From the NCBI GenBank assembly GCA_024707325.1, contig JANPZY010000003.1, forward strand, positions 143,361 to 207,360: 64,000 bases of DNA. The letters run 5' to 3'. Position numbers and translations under genes: made by a program. Source of the stretch: Opitutus sp. (GTDB taxonomy: Bacteria; Verrucomicrobiota; Verrucomicrobiia; Opitutales; Opitutaceae). Of the stretch, positions 1 through 8,778 are shown in pieces. Position 1 is the first letter of the stretch, and every line of letters begins with the position of its first letter. The notes under the pieces were generated by a model. The model saw only the letters and a list, made by a program, of their open reading frames with translations. It had not been told where the DNA came from and made no database searches.

Positions 1-1
1 C

Positions 2-787
2 GTGGAGGACGGCAAGGAGTTCATCCGCGCCGGCGACATCATTCAGTTTGTGCCATCGCAGCGTTTCACGCGAGCGTTCACCAAGTCGCCGCTCGATCTG
101 TATCGCGCGCTCCGGACCGTGAACCCGTCGCCCTACATGTTCATTTTGGAGACGGGCGACTTCTCGATCGTTGGCGCCTCCCCGGAAGTCCACGTGCGGC
201 TCACCGACGGACGCGTTGAGATTCGTCCGATCGCCGGCACCCGCAAACGCGGCACCACGGCGACGGAAGATGCAGCGCTGGAACGGGAACTCCTCGCTGA
301 CCAGAAGGAGCGGGCGGAGCATCTGATGCTGGTGGATCTGGCCCGAAACGATATCGGGCGCGTCTGCCGTTTCGGATCCGTGAAAGTCCCCGAGATGATG
401 GTCATCGAGCGCTATTCGCACGTCATGCACATCGTCTCGCAGGTCGAGGGCGAGATCGCGCCCGACCGCAACGCCTACGACCTCATGCGCGTGACCTTCC
501 CTGCCGGCACCGTGACCGGCGCTCCGAAAATCCGCGCAATGCAAATCATTGCTCAATCGGAACCTACACAGCGCGGCTTCTACGCCGGTGCGCTCGGCTA
601 TTTCGGTTACGACGGCAACATGGACACCTGCATCATGTTGCGCACGGCTCTGCTGAAGGACGGTCAGATTCACATCCAGGCCGGTGCCGGCGTGGTGGCT
701 GATTCCGTGCCTGCTTCCGAGTATCAGGAGACGATCAGCAAGGCCTCCGCGCTCTTCAAGGCCGTGGCCATGGCCGAACAATTTTGA
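2..787 (+). CDS. trpE: Anthranilate synthase component I, C-terminal part (5' end outside window)
   Basis: This is the catalytic chorismate-binding domain of anthranilate synthase, which turns chorismate and glutamine-derived ammonia into anthranilate in tryptophan synthesis. About 261 C-terminal residues are visible, roughly half of a usual TrpE. Typical family motifs are present: GASPEVHVR, RPIAGTRKRG, LVDLARNDIGRV, TFPAGTVTGAPKIRAMQII and GAGVVADSVP. The reading frame is open to the first base, so the true start lies upstream. The PIAGTRKRG and TFPAGTVTGAPK context fits TrpE; the related PabB is less likely but cannot be fully excluded from this half alone. No other trp gene follows. Confidence 0.93.
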   Translation: MEDGKEFIRAGDIIQFVPSQRFTRAFTKSPLDLYRALRTVNPSPYMFILETGDFSIVGASPEVHVRLTDGRVEIRPIAGTRKRGTTATEDAALERELLADQKERAEHLMLVDLARNDIGRVCRFGSVKVPEMMVIERYSHVMHIVSQVEGEIAPDRNAYDLMRVTFPAGTVTGAPKIRAMQIIAQSEPTQRGFYAGALGYFGYDGNMDTCIMLRTALLKDGQIHIQAGAGVVADSVPASEYQETISKASALFKAVAMAEQF

Positions 788-1005
788 ACCCCCGTTGACG
801 GGGTCGGTCAGTGAGTGGGGTTGAGACCCCTGACTCAGCACGATAGCGCCAGGCTGTCACGCCGTTGCCCAGTCCCCTGCGCCAAAAACGCGCCACCGCC
901 GCGTGTTTTTTTCGCATCCTTCCTCTGGGCCGCGCGTAAGACCATATGGAACAGCGTTAGCTACAGTTCGGGAACAAGCCACACTCGTTCTCCCTCTAAC
1001 CCATC

Positions 1006-1011
1006 AAGGAG
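1006..1011 (+). promoter_or_regulatory. Ribosome binding site of the sigma factor gene
   Basis: AAGGAG lies five bases before the ATG at 1017. It decides the start, because the frame stays open upstream to about 903 without family-like sequence. Confidence 0.75.
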
Positions 1012-1016
1012 TCCAC

Positions 1017-2075
1017 ATGCCCGTTAAATCCCAGCCCTTTCCCACCGAGACGATGGACGACAATAACGCCCTCCGTTTCGACGCTCCCGATGCTCCGCCT
1101 TCCTTCCTTGAGAAGTCCGATCGCGCCCCCGCCGAGACGATCGCTCATGGTGATCGCAGCAACCTGCAGCTCTATTTGCAGGAGATCGGCAAGACACCGC
1201 TTCTGACCATCGAGGAAGAGATCTCTCTCGCGAAACGCATCCGCCGCGGCGACAAGGCCGCTCGCGACCACATGATCAAGGCGAACCTCCGTCTGGTCGT
1301 GAAAATCGCGATGGACTACAAGGATTTCGGCCTTCCGCTCCTCGACCTGATCAGCGAAGGCAACATCGGCCTCATCAAAGCCGTGGAACGCTTCGACCCG
1401 CGCAAGGGCGGCAAGCTCTCCACCTACGCTGCGTGGTGGATCAAACAATCGATCAAGCGCGCCCTCGCCAATCAGTCGAAGACCATCCGCCTCCCCGTCC
1501 ACTTGGTCGACAAGATCTCCAAGATGCGCCGCACCGCGATGGCTCTCACCGAAGAACTCGGCCGCGAGCCCACCGACGAAGAGTTGGCGATCGAACTTCA
1601 GATCCCGACCAGCAAGGTCGCGCACCTGAAGTCCGTCAGCGTTCGTCCGGCCTCGCTCGATGCCCCGGTCGGCGACGAAAACGACTCCGCGACCTTCGGC
1701 GAGATCGTCGGCGATGAAAACGCCGTTTCTCCCTACGAGGGTCTGCGCGACAAGAGCCGCAACAACGACCTCCACGCGATGGTCGCCTCGCTCGACCCGC
1801 GCGAAGCGGAGATCATCCGTCTGCGCTTCGGTCTCGACGGCAAGGACGAGCTCACACTCGAGGAAGTCGGCAAGCGCTTCAACGTCACCCGCGAGCGCAT
1901 TCGTCAGCTCGAATACCTCGCGCTTTCGAAGATGCGCAAGGCGATGGCCAAGCACGAAGCCATCCGCAGCTCCGACGAAATCGCCGAGGAGGATCGTCAG
2001 CGCCAGCGCATGGACGTCATCCGCGAGTTCATCGAAGCGAAGTCGCGCCGCGTCGGCAAAATGGGCCGAAGCTGA
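1017..2075 (+). CDS. RNA polymerase sigma-70 factor, RpoD/SigA type
   Basis: A group 1/2 sigma factor of 352 residues that directs RNA polymerase to promoters. An acidic, low-complexity N-terminus of about 45 residues replaces region 1.1. Region 1.2 ([16 protein letters not shown], about 49-64) is followed by region 2 with the core-binding and -10 recognition helices ([18 protein letters not shown], then [16 protein letters not shown]). Region 3 follows. Region 4 has the helix-turn-helix [19 protein letters not shown] near the end. The start was chosen by the AAGGAG site. The length is short for a housekeeping sigma factor with a full region 1.1, so it could be the primary factor or a RpoS-like one. 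A clear terminator follows. Confidence 0.93.
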   Translation: MPVKSQPFPTETMDDNNALRFDAPDAPPSFLEKSDRAPAETIAHGDRSNLQLYLQEIGKTPLLTIEEEISLAKRIRRGDKAARDHMIKANLRLVVKIAMDYKDFGLPLLDLISEGNIGLIKAVERFDPRKGGKLSTYAAWWIKQSIKRALANQSKTIRLPVHLVDKISKMRRTAMALTEELGREPTDEELAIELQIPTSKVAHLKSVSVRPASLDAPVGDENDSATFGEIVGDENAVSPYEGLRDKSRNNDLHAMVASLDPREAEIIRLRFGLDGKDELTLEEVGKRFNVTRERIRQLEYLALSKMRKAMAKHEAIRSSDEIAEEDRQRQRMDVIREFIEAKSRRVGKMGRS

Positions 2076-2101
2076 GCGCCCTTCGTCTCTCCCTTAAACA
2101 C

Positions 2102-2130
2102 AAAGGCCGGCTTCGCAGCCGGCCTTTTTC
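2102..2130 (+). terminator. Rho-independent terminator after the sigma factor gene
   Basis: A ten-base GC-rich stem (AAAGGCCGGC with GCCGGCCTTT, loop TTCGCA) ends in a run of T. The A run on the left also lets it act for parB on the minus strand, which ends at 2166. Confidence 0.9.
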
Positions 2131-2165
2131 TTTGCGCACCAGTCAGCGCGCGATCTCGCACTCGC

Positions 2166-3101
2166 TCAGAGCTCCACGCCGAGTTTCTCCAGCACGCGCT
2201 GCAGATCCTCGTTGCCGCGATACTCGATCACGATGCGGCCCTTTTTCGGCGTGTGCAGCACCGCGACGCGCGCGCCGAGATGCGACGTGAGCCGCTTCTC
2301 GATGTCCACGACTGCCTCGGCGTCTTTCGCCGGCAGGGCGCGATGTTTTGCCGTGCTGCCGCTCGCGGGCGCGGTCTTGCGCTCCTGCACGAGCTTTTCC
2401 GTCGCACGCACGCTCAAGCCTTCCTCGATCACACGACGCGCCAGCACGGTGCGCTGCGCCGGATCGGTGATGCCGAGCAACACTTTCGCGTGACCCACGC
2501 TCAAGAGTCCCTTCGCGAGAAAGCCCTGGATTTCGCCGTCGAGCGACAGCAGTCGCAGCGAGTTCGCCACTGCCGCGCGACTCTTGCCCACACGATCCGA
2601 GGCCGATTCCTGCGTAAGATCGAAATCGCGGATCAAGCTCGCATAGCCATGCGCTTCTTCGATCGGGTTCAGTCCCTCGCGCTGCAAATTCTCGATCAAG
2701 CCCAACGCCGCGGACGAAGCATTGCTCGCCTCCACCACCCGTGCCGGGATCGTCTTGATCTTCAGGTGCTGAAACGCGCGCCAGCGACGCTCACCCGCGA
2801 TCAGCTGAAACTTCTCGCCCGCCTTCCGCACCACGATCGGCTGCAGCAAACCTTCCGAGCGGATGCTTTCCGCGAGTTCGTTCAACTGCTCCAGCGTGAT
2901 CTCCCGCCGCGCCTGATACGGGCTCGGCTCCACCGCCTGCACGGGAATCTCCAGATAACCGGGCGCGCCCGGGGCCGCCGGGGCGGGAGCCGGAGTTTCC
3001 GGCGTGGATTCGGTGGCGGCCGGCTTGGCCGGTTTCGGCGCCGCACTGGCGATCAAGCCGCCGAGACCGCGGCCAAGACGAGATTTGGGGGCTGCTGACA
3101 T
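2166..3101 (-). CDS. parB: Chromosome partitioning protein ParB (Spo0J family)
   Basis: ParB binds parS sites near the origin and, with ParA and SMC, segregates chromosomes. The protein has 311 residues. It opens with the family-typical RLGRGLGGLI, followed by a Pro/Ala-rich stretch. The CTPase/ParB core (IPVQAVEPSPYQARR, GLLQPIVVRK, LIAGERRWRA) is followed by the helix-turn-helix block with EAHGYASLIRDFDLTQE and the C-terminal dimer domain. No parA is next to it; instead a LysM gene ends six bases upstream on the same strand, so the two are probably co-transcribed. No parS-like site was located by eye. Confidence 0.95.
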   Translation of the reverse strand: MSAAPKSRLGRGLGGLIASAAPKPAKPAATESTPETPAPAPAAPGAPGYLEIPVQAVEPSPYQARREITLEQLNELAESIRSEGLLQPIVVRKAGEKFQLIAGERRWRAFQHLKIKTIPARVVEASNASSAALGLIENLQREGLNPIEEAHGYASLIRDFDLTQESASDRVGKSRAAVANSLRLLSLDGEIQGFLAKGLLSVGHAKVLLGITDPAQRTVLARRVIEEGLSVRATEKLVQERKTAPASGSTAKHRALPAKDAEAVVDIEKRLTSHLGARVAVLHTPKKGRIVIEYRGNEDLQRVLEKLGVEL

Positions 3102-3107
3102 GGACGT

Positions 3108-3669
3108 TTATTTACCTCCAGGGATGAAAAGCGTTTGGCCGACCTGAATGCGAGAGGGATCGGCGATCTTGTTCGCGTTGATGATATCCTGCGACTTCGC
3201 GCCGAGCTTTTTCGCGATGCCAGCGACCGTGTCGCCGCGCTGCACCGTGTAACTGATGCCTTCTTTTGGATAATCGTCGGAAAAAATCGCCGGGCTGGCC
3301 GAGCCGCTGCGAGCCAGCGAATCGATCGCGGCGTTCGTCTGTTTTGCCAGTTTTTCGATCTGGCCGGCCACGACCTCGAGCGTCTCCGCCTTCGTCGAAG
3401 CGGCGGACGAGCGGATCGTCTGGTTGAGCGTCGAAATCGCTTCGTTCAACTGCGCCAGCGTCACCGCCGAGCGCTGGCCTGATTCCACGCGACGCGTGAG
3501 CTCGGAGTTTTTCGCGTTCGAGCTGCTCCACACGGAGCTGCAACTCGCCGACCCGCTGGATCAGCCCGCGCACATCTTCGCGCAGATTGGCGACTTCGAC
3601 TTGCGTGGAGCTCTGCGCCCACGCACTCGACGCGCCCAGCACGCAGACAAGGAAGATTCGCGAGACCAT
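3108..3669 (-). CDS. Secreted coiled-coil LysM protein (apparent frameshift at 3508-3512)
   Basis: Two frames join into one protein of about 186 residues. The first part begins MVSRIFLVCVLGASSAWAQS, a signal peptide, then a coiled coil with heptads (LREDVRGLIQRVGELQLRVE). The second part continues the coiled coil and ends in a LysM peptidoglycan-binding domain (SYTVQRGDTVAGIAKKLGA ... QVGQTLFIPGGK). The frames meet at a run of five A on the coding strand (3508-3512); with four A the protein reads LERENSELTRRVE without a break. The gene ends six bases before parB. A periplasmic or cell-wall role is likely; no enzyme domain is visible. Confidence 0.82.
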
Positions 3670-3732
3670 GGCCGCGACATTGCGAAAACCCCGCCCCGAA
3701 AACAAGCGGCATGTGCCCTGTTTCGAGCCCGA

Positions 3733-3842
3733 ATGCGGCCCGACTCGAGCCAACGTCCGCACCGGGTCGAGCCAAGGTTCGTCCCACGTCGGGACATAGT
3801 CCGGACCGCGTGGGGACAAGGTGCGACGCGTTTCGGAATGCG
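3733..3842 (+). repeat. 22-bp tandem repeat cluster A
   Basis: Four clear 22-base units start at 3733, 3755, 3777 and 3799, and a fifth decayed one at 3821. Each unit is two 11-base halves, for example GTCCGGACCGC then GTGGGGACAAG. The cluster fills the gap between the divergent LysM and carboxymuconolactone decarboxylase-like genes. Confidence 0.85.
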
Positions 3843-3889
3843 TTTCAGAATTCTGTCACAAAACGCGCGTCTGATCCGTCCCGTGGTTG

Positions 3890-4375
3890 ATGAACACCAC
3901 TACTCTTCCTTCCACGAACTCCGCGGCCGAGCCGCGGCTCAATTTCCCGAAAGCGGCGCCCGCCGTGTTCGCCGCGATGCTCGCGGCACAGCAGACGGTC
4001 AACCAGTCCGACATCGAACGTCCGTTGATGGAACTGGTTAAAATCCGCGCCTCGCAGATCAACGGCTGCGCCTTCTGCCTCGATATGCATTTCCGCGACG
4101 CCAAGAAAGCCGGCGAGACCGACGAGCGTCTCTATCTCCTCAATGCGTGGCAGGACGCTCCCCACTACTACACCGAGCGCGAACGCGCCGCGCTGCGTTG
4201 GACGGAAGCGCTCACGCGGCTATCGTCCACGCACATCTCCGAAGAACTCTTCGACCAGGTGCGCGCGCACTTCAACGAAGCCGAACTCACACAGCTCACG
4301 CTCGCGATCGTGGTGATCAACGGTTGGAACCGTTTCAACGTCGGGTTCAACATTCCGCCGCGTTTCGCGTTCTGA
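3890..4375 (+). CDS. Carboxymuconolactone decarboxylase / AhpD-like protein
   Basis: A 161-residue member of the AhpD-like fold. These proteins use a CxxC pair as a redox centre. The family core ELVKIRASQINGCAFCLDMH carries the CxxC (CAFC) and the trailing histidine. ATG at 3890 was chosen over the TTG three bases earlier. The gene lies 11 bases before an ECF41-type sigma factor on the same strand. Genes of this family are established partners and targets of ECF41 sigma factors, so a shared regulon is likely. The substrate is unknown; a peroxide-related or general redox function is possible. Confidence 0.9.
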   Translation: MNTTTLPSTNSAAEPRLNFPKAAPAVFAAMLAAQQTVNQSDIERPLMELVKIRASQINGCAFCLDMHFRDAKKAGETDERLYLLNAWQDAPHYYTERERAALRWTEALTRLSSTHISEELFDQVRAHFNEAELTQLTLAIVVINGWNRFNVGFNIPPRFAF

Positions 4376-4386
4376 CCTCCGCCGCC

Positions 4387-5265
4387 ATGTCTCACCTCGA
4401 TCTTTTCACGGCCCACCGGCGCCTGCTCTTCGAACTCGCGTATCGCATGCTCGGAAGCGTCGCCGCGTCGGAGGACATCGTGCAGGAGACATGGCTGCGC
4501 TGGCAGCGCCAGGAGGTGCGCAGCATCGATTCACCCAAAGCGTGGCTTGTCGCCACGGCCACGCGTCTCGCGATCGATCACCTGCGCTCCGCGCAACACA
4601 CGCGCGAGGATTATTACGGCATCTGGCTGCCGGAGCCGGTGATCGATACGCGCACGCGTTCGCCCGACGAGTCGGCGGCGCTCGCGGATTCGTTGACGAT
4701 GGCGTTCATGCTGATGCTCGAACGTCTCACACCCGACGAACGCGCAGTGTTTCTTCTGCGCGAAGTCTTCGACTACGACTACGTCGACATCGCGGCGATT
4801 GTGGAGAAAAGCGAAGCCGCGTGCCGCCAGATCGTAAGCCGCGCAAAGGCGCGCTTCGGACGCGAAACGTCTCCGCCGACGCCCCCGAGCCCGCGTGCGG
4901 AGCGGATCGTGCAGCAATTCATCGAGGCCACGACGAGCGGTGAGGTGCACGAACTCGTGGCGTTGTTGTCCGACGATGCCGTGCTCTATTCCGACGGTGG
5001 CGGTCGCGTGCGCGCCGCTGGACGACCGATCCACACGGCGGACCGCATCAGCCGGTTTTTCGTGGGCGTGCGCAGACGATACGCCGAGATTGCCAACTGC
5101 GCGTTTCGTTTTGCGAGGGTGAATGGACGACCCGGCGCGCTCATGACGGGAGACAACCGACCGATCAACGCCTACACCTTCGAGTTCGATGGCGACCGCA
5201 TCCGCGCAATCTACCTCGTGCGCAATCCCGACAAGCTCCGCCATCTCATGGATGGCGCGAACTGA
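4387..5265 (+). CDS. ECF41-family RNA polymerase sigma factor (SigJ-like)
   Basis: A 292-residue extracytoplasmic-function sigma factor. Region 2 (RLLFELAYRMLGSVAASEDI, then VQETWLRWQRQ) is followed by region 4.2 (TPDERAVFLLREVFDYDY ... IVEKSEAACRQIVSRAKARF). A C-terminal SnoaL/NTF2-like domain of about 110 residues (from about residue 178) follows; it includes ERIVQQFIEATTSGEV and LLSDDAVLYSDGGG. In ECF41 factors this extension controls activity in place of a separate anti-sigma factor, and no anti-sigma gene is seen here. The neighbouring CMD-like gene fits the ECF41 pattern. The inducing signal is unknown. Confidence 0.92.
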   Translation: MSHLDLFTAHRRLLFELAYRMLGSVAASEDIVQETWLRWQRQEVRSIDSPKAWLVATATRLAIDHLRSAQHTREDYYGIWLPEPVIDTRTRSPDESAALADSLTMAFMLMLERLTPDERAVFLLREVFDYDYVDIAAIVEKSEAACRQIVSRAKARFGRETSPPTPPSPRAERIVQQFIEATTSGEVHELVALLSDDAVLYSDGGGRVRAAGRPIHTADRISRFFVGVRRRYAEIANCAFRFARVNGRPGALMTGDNRPINAYTFEFDGDRIRAIYLVRNPDKLRHLMDGAN

Positions 5266-5280
5266 GCGCGCACAAAACGA

Positions 5281-6291
5281 TCAGCTCGCCGGCGGTTTGT
5301 TGCGGAACGGTTCGCGGGCGACCAGCGGTCGCAGCGGACTCGACGGAAAAACCGTCCCCGCAGAAATCGGGTGACCGCGAAGGTAGTCGACGGCGCTCAG
5401 CATTTTTCCGCCGGGACGCTGCAGCTTGCGCACACGCAACACACCCTCGCCCGTCGCGACGAGAAGACCGTCCGCATCGGTGCCGAGCACTTCACCCGGA
5501 ACGGCCGCGCATGAACCGCTCGCAGCGACATCGGCGAGGCCAAACTTCAGCGGCACGCCGTTCAGCTCCACACTGCACGCGGGCCACGGGAAAAGTCCGT
5601 TGATCCGCGCCGCGAGTTCGCGCGCGGGCCGGGAGAAATCGAGCGCGCCATCAGCCTTCTCGAGCTTTCGGCAGAAGGTCGCCTGCGCGTGATCCTGTTC
5701 GACGAACGCGAGCGATTCGTCCGCGATCCGCGGCAACGTGCGCGCGAGCAGCGGCACGCACGCAGCGGCAAGCTTCGCCTCAATCTCGAGCGCCGTATCG
5801 AGTGGCGCAATCGGCACGCGTTCGACCTCGGCGACCGGGCCAGCGTCGAGTTGGCGGACGATACGCATCAGCGAAACGCCCGTTTCCGCCTCCTGATTCG
5901 CCACCGCCGTCTGGATCGGCGACGCACCGCGATAGCGCGGCAGAAGCGACGCGTGCAGATTCAGTGTGCCGAGCCGCGGCGTGGCGATGAACGCATCACG
6001 CAGGATGTGGCCGTAGGCCATCACGAGCGCGAGATCGGCACCGAGCGTGGCGTAGTGCGCGCGGACTTCATCCGTGAGTTTCTCCGGTTGAAAAACCGGC
6101 AGACCGTGCGCGAGCGCCCACGTTTTGATCGCGTTGGGCACGATCTTTTGTCCGCGACCGACCGCGCGGTCCGGCTGCGTGTAAACGGCGATCAACCGGA
6201 CGTGCGCGCTCCCCTCGCCTGCGATCCACTCGAGCAGCGGAAGCGCGATGGCATCCGAACCGAGAAAGACGAGACGAAGCGGAGCGGGCAT
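5281..6291 (-). CDS. fmt: Methionyl-tRNA formyltransferase
   Basis: Formylates the initiator Met-tRNA with 10-formyl-tetrahydrofolate. The protein has 336 residues, near the usual length. The N-terminal Rossmann-like domain begins LRLVFLGSDAIALPLLEW. The active-site segment LNLHASLLPRYRGASPIQ holds the family histidine, and the aspartate follows in RQLDAGPVAEVE. The C-terminal domain contains RINGLFPWPACSV. ATG at 6291 was chosen over TTG at 6297. It is last in the minus-strand run behind der and the mutarotase-like gene. The usual partner def is not next to it. Confidence 0.95.
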   Translation of the reverse strand: MPAPLRLVFLGSDAIALPLLEWIAGEGSAHVRLIAVYTQPDRAVGRGQKIVPNAIKTWALAHGLPVFQPEKLTDEVRAHYATLGADLALVMAYGHILRDAFIATPRLGTLNLHASLLPRYRGASPIQTAVANQEAETGVSLMRIVRQLDAGPVAEVERVPIAPLDTALEIEAKLAAACVPLLARTLPRIADESLAFVEQDHAQATFCRKLEKADGALDFSRPARELAARINGLFPWPACSVELNGVPLKFGLADVAASGSCAAVPGEVLGTDADGLLVATGEGVLRVRKLQRPGGKMLSAVDYLRGHPISAGTVFPSSPLRPLVAREPFRNKPPAS

Positions 6292-6316
6292 CGGCAAACG
6301 CGGCGGCGCCGCGAAC

Positions 6317-7228
6317 TCAGAGCTTGGCGAGCCACGGCTTCACCGCGGCCTGCAGCTTGGCGAAATTGGCCGCCGAGTTCGGCTTCGGCAGTCCGTCGAT
6401 CACGGTCCAGTGCTCGACGTGTTTCACCGTCTTGCCCGGCTCGAGCTTTGTGAGCACGCCGAGGCTTTCGAATTCGCAGAGCGTGCCGTTGGTGAACACC
6501 TCGAAGCAGGAGCCGAGATCGGGATAGTTGGCGCCCTTGATCACGGGAGCCTGCTTCACAAACGTCGTGCCCTGATTCCAATAGGCGGTCCAGCCGGGGT
6601 AGTTCGTGATGCCGAGCTTTTGGGGAATTTTCACCTCGGGCACATTGATGCCGAGGAAGTCGCGGTTGATTTCCCAGAGCGACAGCGAGAGATCCGTGTA
6701 ACTCCACGGCACGAGCGAGTAATTGGGCAACAGGTCGCCGTCTTCGTGGCTGCCTTTGGGGAGAAGCGGAATGACGCCGTAACCGCCGCCGTCGAGCATC
6801 GTGACGCCCCACGGCGCGCACTCGACGGTCCAGAGACCGCGATTGGTCAGCGCGTGCGTGACCTTGACGGTGCGCTGGCCGATAAACTCGACCGTCATGG
6901 ATTTCTGGATACCGGTCTTCTCCTCAGCGGGCTGCGTGAGTGCGACGCCGTTCTTGAGCGACTTCACCTCGAGCGGCGAATCGTCGGTCTGATACGTGCG
7001 GACCGGATGCTCGGGCGAATGCCACAGGCGGTGACCGCCGCGCAGATCGTAACCGAGAAGACGCGAACCATCGTTGGGCAGCTCGATGAAAAGATTCTTC
7101 TTTTTCCCGCCGGTCGAGCGAAGCGACACAATGCGCGGGCCGACGGCCGTCGTGACCACGAGTTCGAGCGCGCGAGTGGAGAAGCGTAGGGCTTCACCGC
7201 CGCGGTATTCAGTCTTCGAGGGTTTCAT
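6317..7228 (-). CDS. Galactose mutarotase-like protein (DUF4380-type)
   Basis: A 303-residue protein with the look of the aldose-1-epimerase/galactose-mutarotase beta-sandwich: TTAVGPRIVSLRSTGGKK, YDLRGGHRLWHSPEH, and a late FEVFTNGTLCEFESLG segment. No signal peptide is seen, so it is probably cytoplasmic. The start at 7228 lies inside the end of der (20-base overlap), which suggests translational coupling. Family assignment is from general pattern; a sugar epimerase or carbohydrate-binding function is inference. Confidence 0.65.
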   Translation of the reverse strand: MKPSKTEYRGGEALRFSTRALELVVTTAVGPRIVSLRSTGGKKKNLFIELPNDGSRLLGYDLRGGHRLWHSPEHPVRTYQTDDSPLEVKSLKNGVALTQPAEEKTGIQKSMTVEFIGQRTVKVTHALTNRGLWTVECAPWGVTMLDGGGYGVIPLLPKGSHEDGDLLPNYSLVPWSYTDLSLSLWEINRDFLGINVPEVKIPQKLGITNYPGWTAYWNQGTTFVKQAPVIKGANYPDLGSCFEVFTNGTLCEFESLGVLTKLEPGKTVKHVEHWTVIDGLPKPNSAANFAKLQAAVKPWLAKL

Positions 7229-8705
7229 GGGAAGAGTCTTCACCGGCGGCTTCGCGAGCTTTCCACTTCGGAGTGAAAGCCTCGCCGCGCGCCGCCTTGC
7301 CGGAATAAGGCGTGCCGGGCTCGTGCTTCTCCTTGCCGACAAGATCGAAGTGCACGGGGCAGCCCGCGAGATCGAATTCCTTGACCACGCCCGCCTCGAG
7401 ATAGCGGCGGTATTGCTCGGTGAGTTTTTCCTCGCGGTTGCAGAATAGCCGGATGCGGAACGGACGGTTGCCCGTCTGCACCGCGTAGTAGATCCGGAAG
7501 CGCCTGCCGCCCACCGCGGGAGGCGGCGTGCGCTCGGAAAGGAATTGCAGCACCTGATTGAGCTTCGAAGTGGGCAGTTTCGCACCGAGGCGGCGGTGAA
7601 GTTTCACCGCGGCGTTCAGCATGCGATCCACTTCGTAGCCGCTCATCGCGGACACGAAGATCACCGGCGAACCGGGCGTGAAATAGAGTCGGTTGAAAAG
7701 CGCCGCTTCGTATTTTTCGCGGTAGTCGCGCTCGCTCTTGTAGGGCTCGAAACCGCCCTTCGCCTTGAACGCCTCTTTCACGAGGTCCCATTTGTTCACG
7801 ACGATGACGATCGGCTTGTGCTCCTTCACCGCCTCGCCGGCGATCGCCTTGTCCTGCTGCGTGACGCCTTCCATCGCATCGAGCACGAGGAAGACGACAT
7901 CCGTGTTCTTGATCGCATCGAGCGAACGCAGACGGGAAAAATATTCGACCGGCGACGCGAGCTTCGTGGCGGCCTTGATGCCGGCGGTGTCGATCAGGCG
8001 GAACGGATGAAGTTTTCCGTCGCGCCCCTTGAACTCGAACGGCAACTCCACCGCGTCGCGCGTCGTGCCCGGCACATCGCTCACGATCAGACGATCGCTC
8101 TTGAGCAGGCGATTGCTGAGCGAAGATTTTCCGACATTGGGTCGGCCGATGAAGCAAACGCCGAGCGGCTGATGCGCGCGTTCCGCCTCGTCTTCTTCGG
8201 CTGGAGCAGGCCCGAGCGCTTCGAGAATCGCCGCGCGCAGTTCGGGTTCGCCGCGACCATGTTCGGCTGAAACACGAACCGGTTCGCCGAGGCCCAAACG
8301 ATACGCCTCCGCGAGTTCGATTTTTTCGTCGTCGAAATCGGCTTTGTTGATGACGAGCCGAACGGGACGTTTGCTGCGACGCAGCATGCCCGCGATTTTC
8401 TCGTCGAGCGCGGTCACGCCCTCGAGTCCGTCGATCACAAACAGGATGAGCGAAGCCGTCTGGATCGCGAAATCCACCTGCGTCTCCGATGCCTTGACGA
8501 GCATCGACGGCGTATCGCCGCCTTTCAGGCCGAGACCGCCCGTATCGAGCAGCGTGTAGGCGCCGTCGGCGATCTCGGTCGAGATCACATCGCGGGTGAC
8601 ACCCGGCTGGTCGTGAACGATCGAGATGCGCTTCCGCGCCAGCCGATTGAAGAGGCGGCTCTTGCCGACATTGGGTCGGCCAACAATGGCAACGGTGCGG
8701 GACAT
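7209..8705 (-). CDS. der: Ribosome assembly GTPase Der (EngA)
   Basis: An essential GTPase for 50S ribosomal subunit maturation with two tandem G domains, the hallmark of Der. G1 of the first domain is GRPNVGKS at 9-16; the second is GRPNVGKSSL near 186. Both G4 motifs are visible (NKADF and NKWDL). A C-terminal KH-like domain follows, with RRFRIYYAVQTGNRPFRIRL. The length of 498 residues is slightly longer than usual because of a charged tail. The gene sits 73 bases after the aminotransferase gene. Confidence 0.97.
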   Translation of the reverse strand: MSRTVAIVGRPNVGKSRLFNRLARKRISIVHDQPGVTRDVISTEIADGAYTLLDTGGLGLKGGDTPSMLVKASETQVDFAIQTASLILFVIDGLEGVTALDEKIAGMLRRSKRPVRLVINKADFDDEKIELAEAYRLGLGEPVRVSAEHGRGEPELRAAILEALGPAPAEEDEAERAHQPLGVCFIGRPNVGKSSLSNRLLKSDRLIVSDVPGTTRDAVELPFEFKGRDGKLHPFRLIDTAGIKAATKLASPVEYFSRLRSLDAIKNTDVVFLVLDAMEGVTQQDKAIAGEAVKEHKPIVIVVNKWDLVKEAFKAKGGFEPYKSERDYREKYEAALFNRLYFTPGSPVIFVSAMSGYEVDRMLNAAVKLHRRLGAKLPTSKLNQVLQFLSERTPPPAVGGRRFRIYYAVQTGNRPFRIRLFCNREEKLTEQYRRYLEAGVVKEFDLAGCPVHFDLVGKEKHEPGTPYSGKAARGEAFTPKWKAREAAGEDSSHETLED

Positions 8706-8778
8706 GAGAGAAATTCTCGCGAAGGAAGCGGAAAAAAGGAAACACCTTTCGTTTCCTTCCCGCCCTTCGCGAGACGAT

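Noticed and set aside
788..1016. Attenuator or riboswitch between trpE and the sigma factor gene
   Set aside because: Only short GC hairpins (near 789-803 and 812-840) are seen; no leader peptide rich in Trp and no known riboswitch core.
3733..3842. Possible CRISPR array in the 22-bp repeat clusters
   Set aside because: Units follow each other without unique spacers and are too degenerate; no cas gene is in the window.
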